A stretch of DNA of 64,000 bases. Source: Paraburkholderia hiiakae (GTDB taxonomy: Bacteria > Pseudomonadota > Gammaproteobacteria > Burkholderiales > Burkholderiaceae). The position numbers were made by a program, and so were the translations under genes. How positions within the stretch are numbered: position 1 is the first letter of the stretch; the number at the start of each line of letters is the position of its first letter. The stretch is from the NCBI RefSeq assembly GCF_904848665.1, contig NZ_CAJHCQ010000005.1, positions 186,001 through 250,000 on the forward strand. The letters are read 5' to 3'. Below, one piece after another: positions 62,539 to 64,000 of this stretch. The notes below the pieces were generated by a model. That model had not been told where the DNA came from. It searched no databases and worked only from the letters and a program-made list of their open reading frames with translations.

Positions 62539-63384
62539 TCAATACAGCAGGGTGCCGAGGTTGATGTTGCCCGTGCGCTCTCGGGTCGCCACGATCTTTT
62601 CCTTACCCTCTTTGCGCACGCGTACCTCGACTGTCGAGGTCAATGTCTTCAAGCCGGAAAAACGGAAGTCGCCGAAATGATCGGTTCGGGTTGTGCGCTC
62701 GTCGCCGCTTGCGGAGTCACGCAGCACCACTTCGACACCGGGCAGATTGCGCTGGCGTCCGTCCTCCATGGTTTCGCACACGTTGCCTGCCACGAGATGG
62801 CTCAGCGCGTCTTCCAGATGGCGATAGAAGACGCGTGGCTTTGTGCCGAACTCCGGGTGAATGACCGTGAGGTTGTCGTCTTTCACGATCTTTTCCAGTT
62901 CGGGCTCCGGAACGTTCAGCGCGCGAATCGCCTTGGTGGGGCAGGCTTGGGCGCAGCGCGGCTCCGTCCATCCGGCGTCGAGCAAGTGTGCGTCGAAGTT
63001 CCAGTTTTGCGGCACCTGTTCCTGTTCGTTCCATTCGATCATGCCGTATGGGCAGCTCTTCACCAGATCGCGCCTGCCGCGCGCTTTCTCCGGATCAATG
63101 ATGACGATCCCGTCCGGGCGCTTGTAGATAGCGCCGTCCGATGCGGCCTTGACGCAAGGCGCGTTGTCGCAATGATTGCAGGCCTTCGGGATATACGTGA
63201 CGTCGACGAGCGCGCCTTCTCCCCTGACGTGCCGCTCGACGCGTATCGTCTCGAGCCCTTCTGGCGGATGCGGCGCTGAATAGCCGGGAAAGGTGTTTCC
63301 GCTGTACTCGTCCTTCGTGGCGATGACGCAGTTTCGGCAGTTGATGCAAAGCGAAACGTCGATAACCAGTGCCCAGTTGCTCAT
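62539..63384 (-). CDS. Fe-S (small) subunit of a pyrogallol transhydroxylase/resorcinol hydroxylase-type molybdoenzyme
   Basis: The 281-residue protein has ferredoxin-like Cys groups (Cys13/16/19, Cys69/72/77, Cys111, Cys144/148) followed from about residue 215 by a carboxypeptidase-regulatory-like beta domain (LPGVEVVLRDSASGD, TDHFGDFRFSGL). This domain pair is characteristic of the beta subunit of Pelobacter pyrogallol-phloroglucinol transhydroxylase and of resorcinol hydroxylase RhS; NAPCVKA, AIYKRPDGIVIIDPEKA, SCPYG and FGTKPRVFYRHL match it closely. Only nine Cys remain of the twelve I recall for the family. ATG 63384 overlaps the large-subunit stop as ATGA. Confidence 0.84.
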   Translation of the reverse strand: MSNWALVIDVSLCINCRNCVIATKDEYSGNTFPGYSAPHPPEGLETIRVERHVRGEGALVDVTYIPKACNHCDNAPCVKAASDGAIYKRPDGIVIIDPEKARGRRDLVKSCPYGMIEWNEQEQVPQNWNFDAHLLDAGWTEPRCAQACPTKAIRALNVPEPELEKIVKDDNLTVIHPEFGTKPRVFYRHLEDALSHLVAGNVCETMEDGRQRNLPGVEVVLRDSASGDERTTRTDHFGDFRFSGLKTLTSTVEVRVRKEGKEKIVATRERTGNINLGTLLY

Positions 63385-64000
63385 GCTGCGTTCTCCAGTG
63401 TCGCGTCCCATTTCTCCACCTCCACCCAGCAAGTGTTGGGCATGATTCCGTCTGCGGTGTCGCTCATCTTCCGTCCGGGCGTGAGCAGGTTGAGACAACC
63501 TCCACGATCGATCATGCCGACGGCCGTCTTGATCAGGTCGAGTTCGGCACACGATTCGTTTCCGCGCGCAACGCCATGCTTGATCAGCTCCGATACGTCC
63601 AGCGCGCAGATGACAGAAGCCTGCGCGTTATGGACACGTACGAGATCGCCGGAGTGCAGTCCGCGTGCGGCTGCATCCTTTGCGCTCATTCGGAGTACCC
63701 AATACCGATAGCCGCCCACATCGAGCCGGTGCTCGTTGATCGTGCTGATATGGCTGTTCTTCCCGTCCGCCTGGGTATGGAAGCTGTAGACCGGATGGTT
63801 GGTCACGAGCTGCAGCGGATACGGCTGCTTGATCGCGCTGTCACGATTGATGTAGCGGTTGACTGCCGGACGCGCGGGATCGATCTCCTCGATGCGACGC
63901 AGGCTGGAGGGCACGAACTCGAACTTGCCGGACTGCGTGGGCAGACCTTCGCCGAACTTGTTCGAGTAGACGCCGGGCAGCGGGTTCGCTTCCGGCAGAT
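63381..64000 (-). CDS. Molybdopterin (large) subunit of the same enzyme (partial, N-terminus off the window)
   Basis: The last 206 residues are present; the frame is open to base 64000. They form the C-terminal molybdopterin-dinucleotide-binding domain of the DMSO reductase family: LPTQSGKFEFVPSSL, LQLVTNHPVYSFHTQADGK, YWVLRMSAKDAAARGLHSGDLVRVHN and GGCLNLLTPGRKMSD. With the small subunit encoded 4 bp overlapping, it should be a two-subunit Mo enzyme that hydroxylates or transhydroxylates a phenol without O2. The catalytic part lies beyond the window, so the exact family member cannot be decided. Confidence 0.82.
   Translation of the reverse strand, partial: LPEANPLPGVYSNKFGEGLPTQSGKFEFVPSSLRRIEEIDPARPAVNRYINRDSAIKQPYPLQLVTNHPVYSFHTQADGKNSHISTINEHRLDVGGYRYWVLRMSAKDAAARGLHSGDLVRVHNAQASVICALDVSELIKHGVARGNESCAELDLIKTAVGMIDRGGCLNLLTPGRKMSDTADGIMPNTCWVEVEKWDATLENAA

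Noticed and set aside
1..64000. CRISPR arrays, insertion sequences and rRNA genes
   Set aside because: I looked for regularly spaced repeats, transposase motifs and rRNA sequence and saw none; the only mobile-element trace is the integrase remnant next to the tRNA.

Overview
The window looks like chromosome 1 of a Burkholderiaceae member, most likely Paraburkholderia, Caballeronia or Burkholderia. The reasons are high-GC coding with strong third-position bias, Burkholderia-type families (BPSS1780 membrane protein, DUF3563, DUF2782 beside thrB, DUF4148) and the conserved rpsU-yqeY-dnaG-rpoD and xseB-ispA-dxs arrangements. The genus call is inference; no 16S gene is present.

Layout. 0-7.3 kb: end of a DUF1345 membrane protein, a three-gene FAD-dependent glucose/sugar dehydrogenase (small subunit, [3Fe-4S] GMC flavoprotein, triheme cytochrome c), a metallophosphatase, a RES-Xre toxin-antitoxin pair and a His/Ala-rich secreted protein. 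7.3-18.5 kb: LysR/tautomerase, PPK2 and a CHAD protein (polyphosphate), ModE, PAP2, an esterase, DUF3563, and BPSS1780-thrB-DUF2782. 18.6-31 kb: AMP nucleosidase, a split chromate transporter with LysR, LOG protein and polA starting 1 bp apart back to back, NDH-2-like dehydrogenase, Tat-targeted dienelactone hydrolase, rhodanese, Rieske oxygenase. 31-43.4 kb: housekeeping core with xseB-ispA-dxs, folE2, tsaD, an HI0933 flavoprotein, and rpsU-yqeY-dnaG-rpoD.

Downstream of rpoD is an unusual 88-nt tRNA gene with a CAU anticodon and a long variable region. The frameshifted C-terminal end of a tyrosine integrase lies beside it, facing the tRNA 3' end. This looks like the scar of an integrated element and marks the change from core to accessory DNA. 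After it come a DUF4148 protein, topoisomerase IB and an AllA-like protein, then three catabolic blocks.

Block 1 (46.8-51.4 kb) is one operon: CoA-transferase, CitMHS-type carboxylate transporter, acyl-CoA dehydrogenase and IclR regulator. It probably serves uptake, activation and oxidation of an unidentified organic acid. Block 2 (51.5-55.3 kb) has an SDR lacking the catalytic Tyr, a TetR regulator, a DsbA/HCCA-isomerase-like protein and an acyl-CoA ligase. Nearly identical operator-like sequences lie before the SDR gene and between tetR and the isomerase gene. Block 3 (55.4-64 kb, running off the window) has a TAXI binding protein, MarR regulator, pirin, WrbA, a KstD-like flavoprotein, a 4,5-dihydroxyphthalate-decarboxylase-like protein, and the small and (partial) large subunits of a molybdenum enzyme of the pyrogallol transhydroxylase/resorcinol hydroxylase type.

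Block 3 is the most interesting part. The same inverted repeat (ATTCGAT-N4-ATCGAAT) occurs upstream of marR and upstream of the decarboxylase-like gene, which ties the genes into one probable regulon for polyhydroxylated aromatics. The Fe-S subunit appears to have lost three of the four ligands of one cluster.
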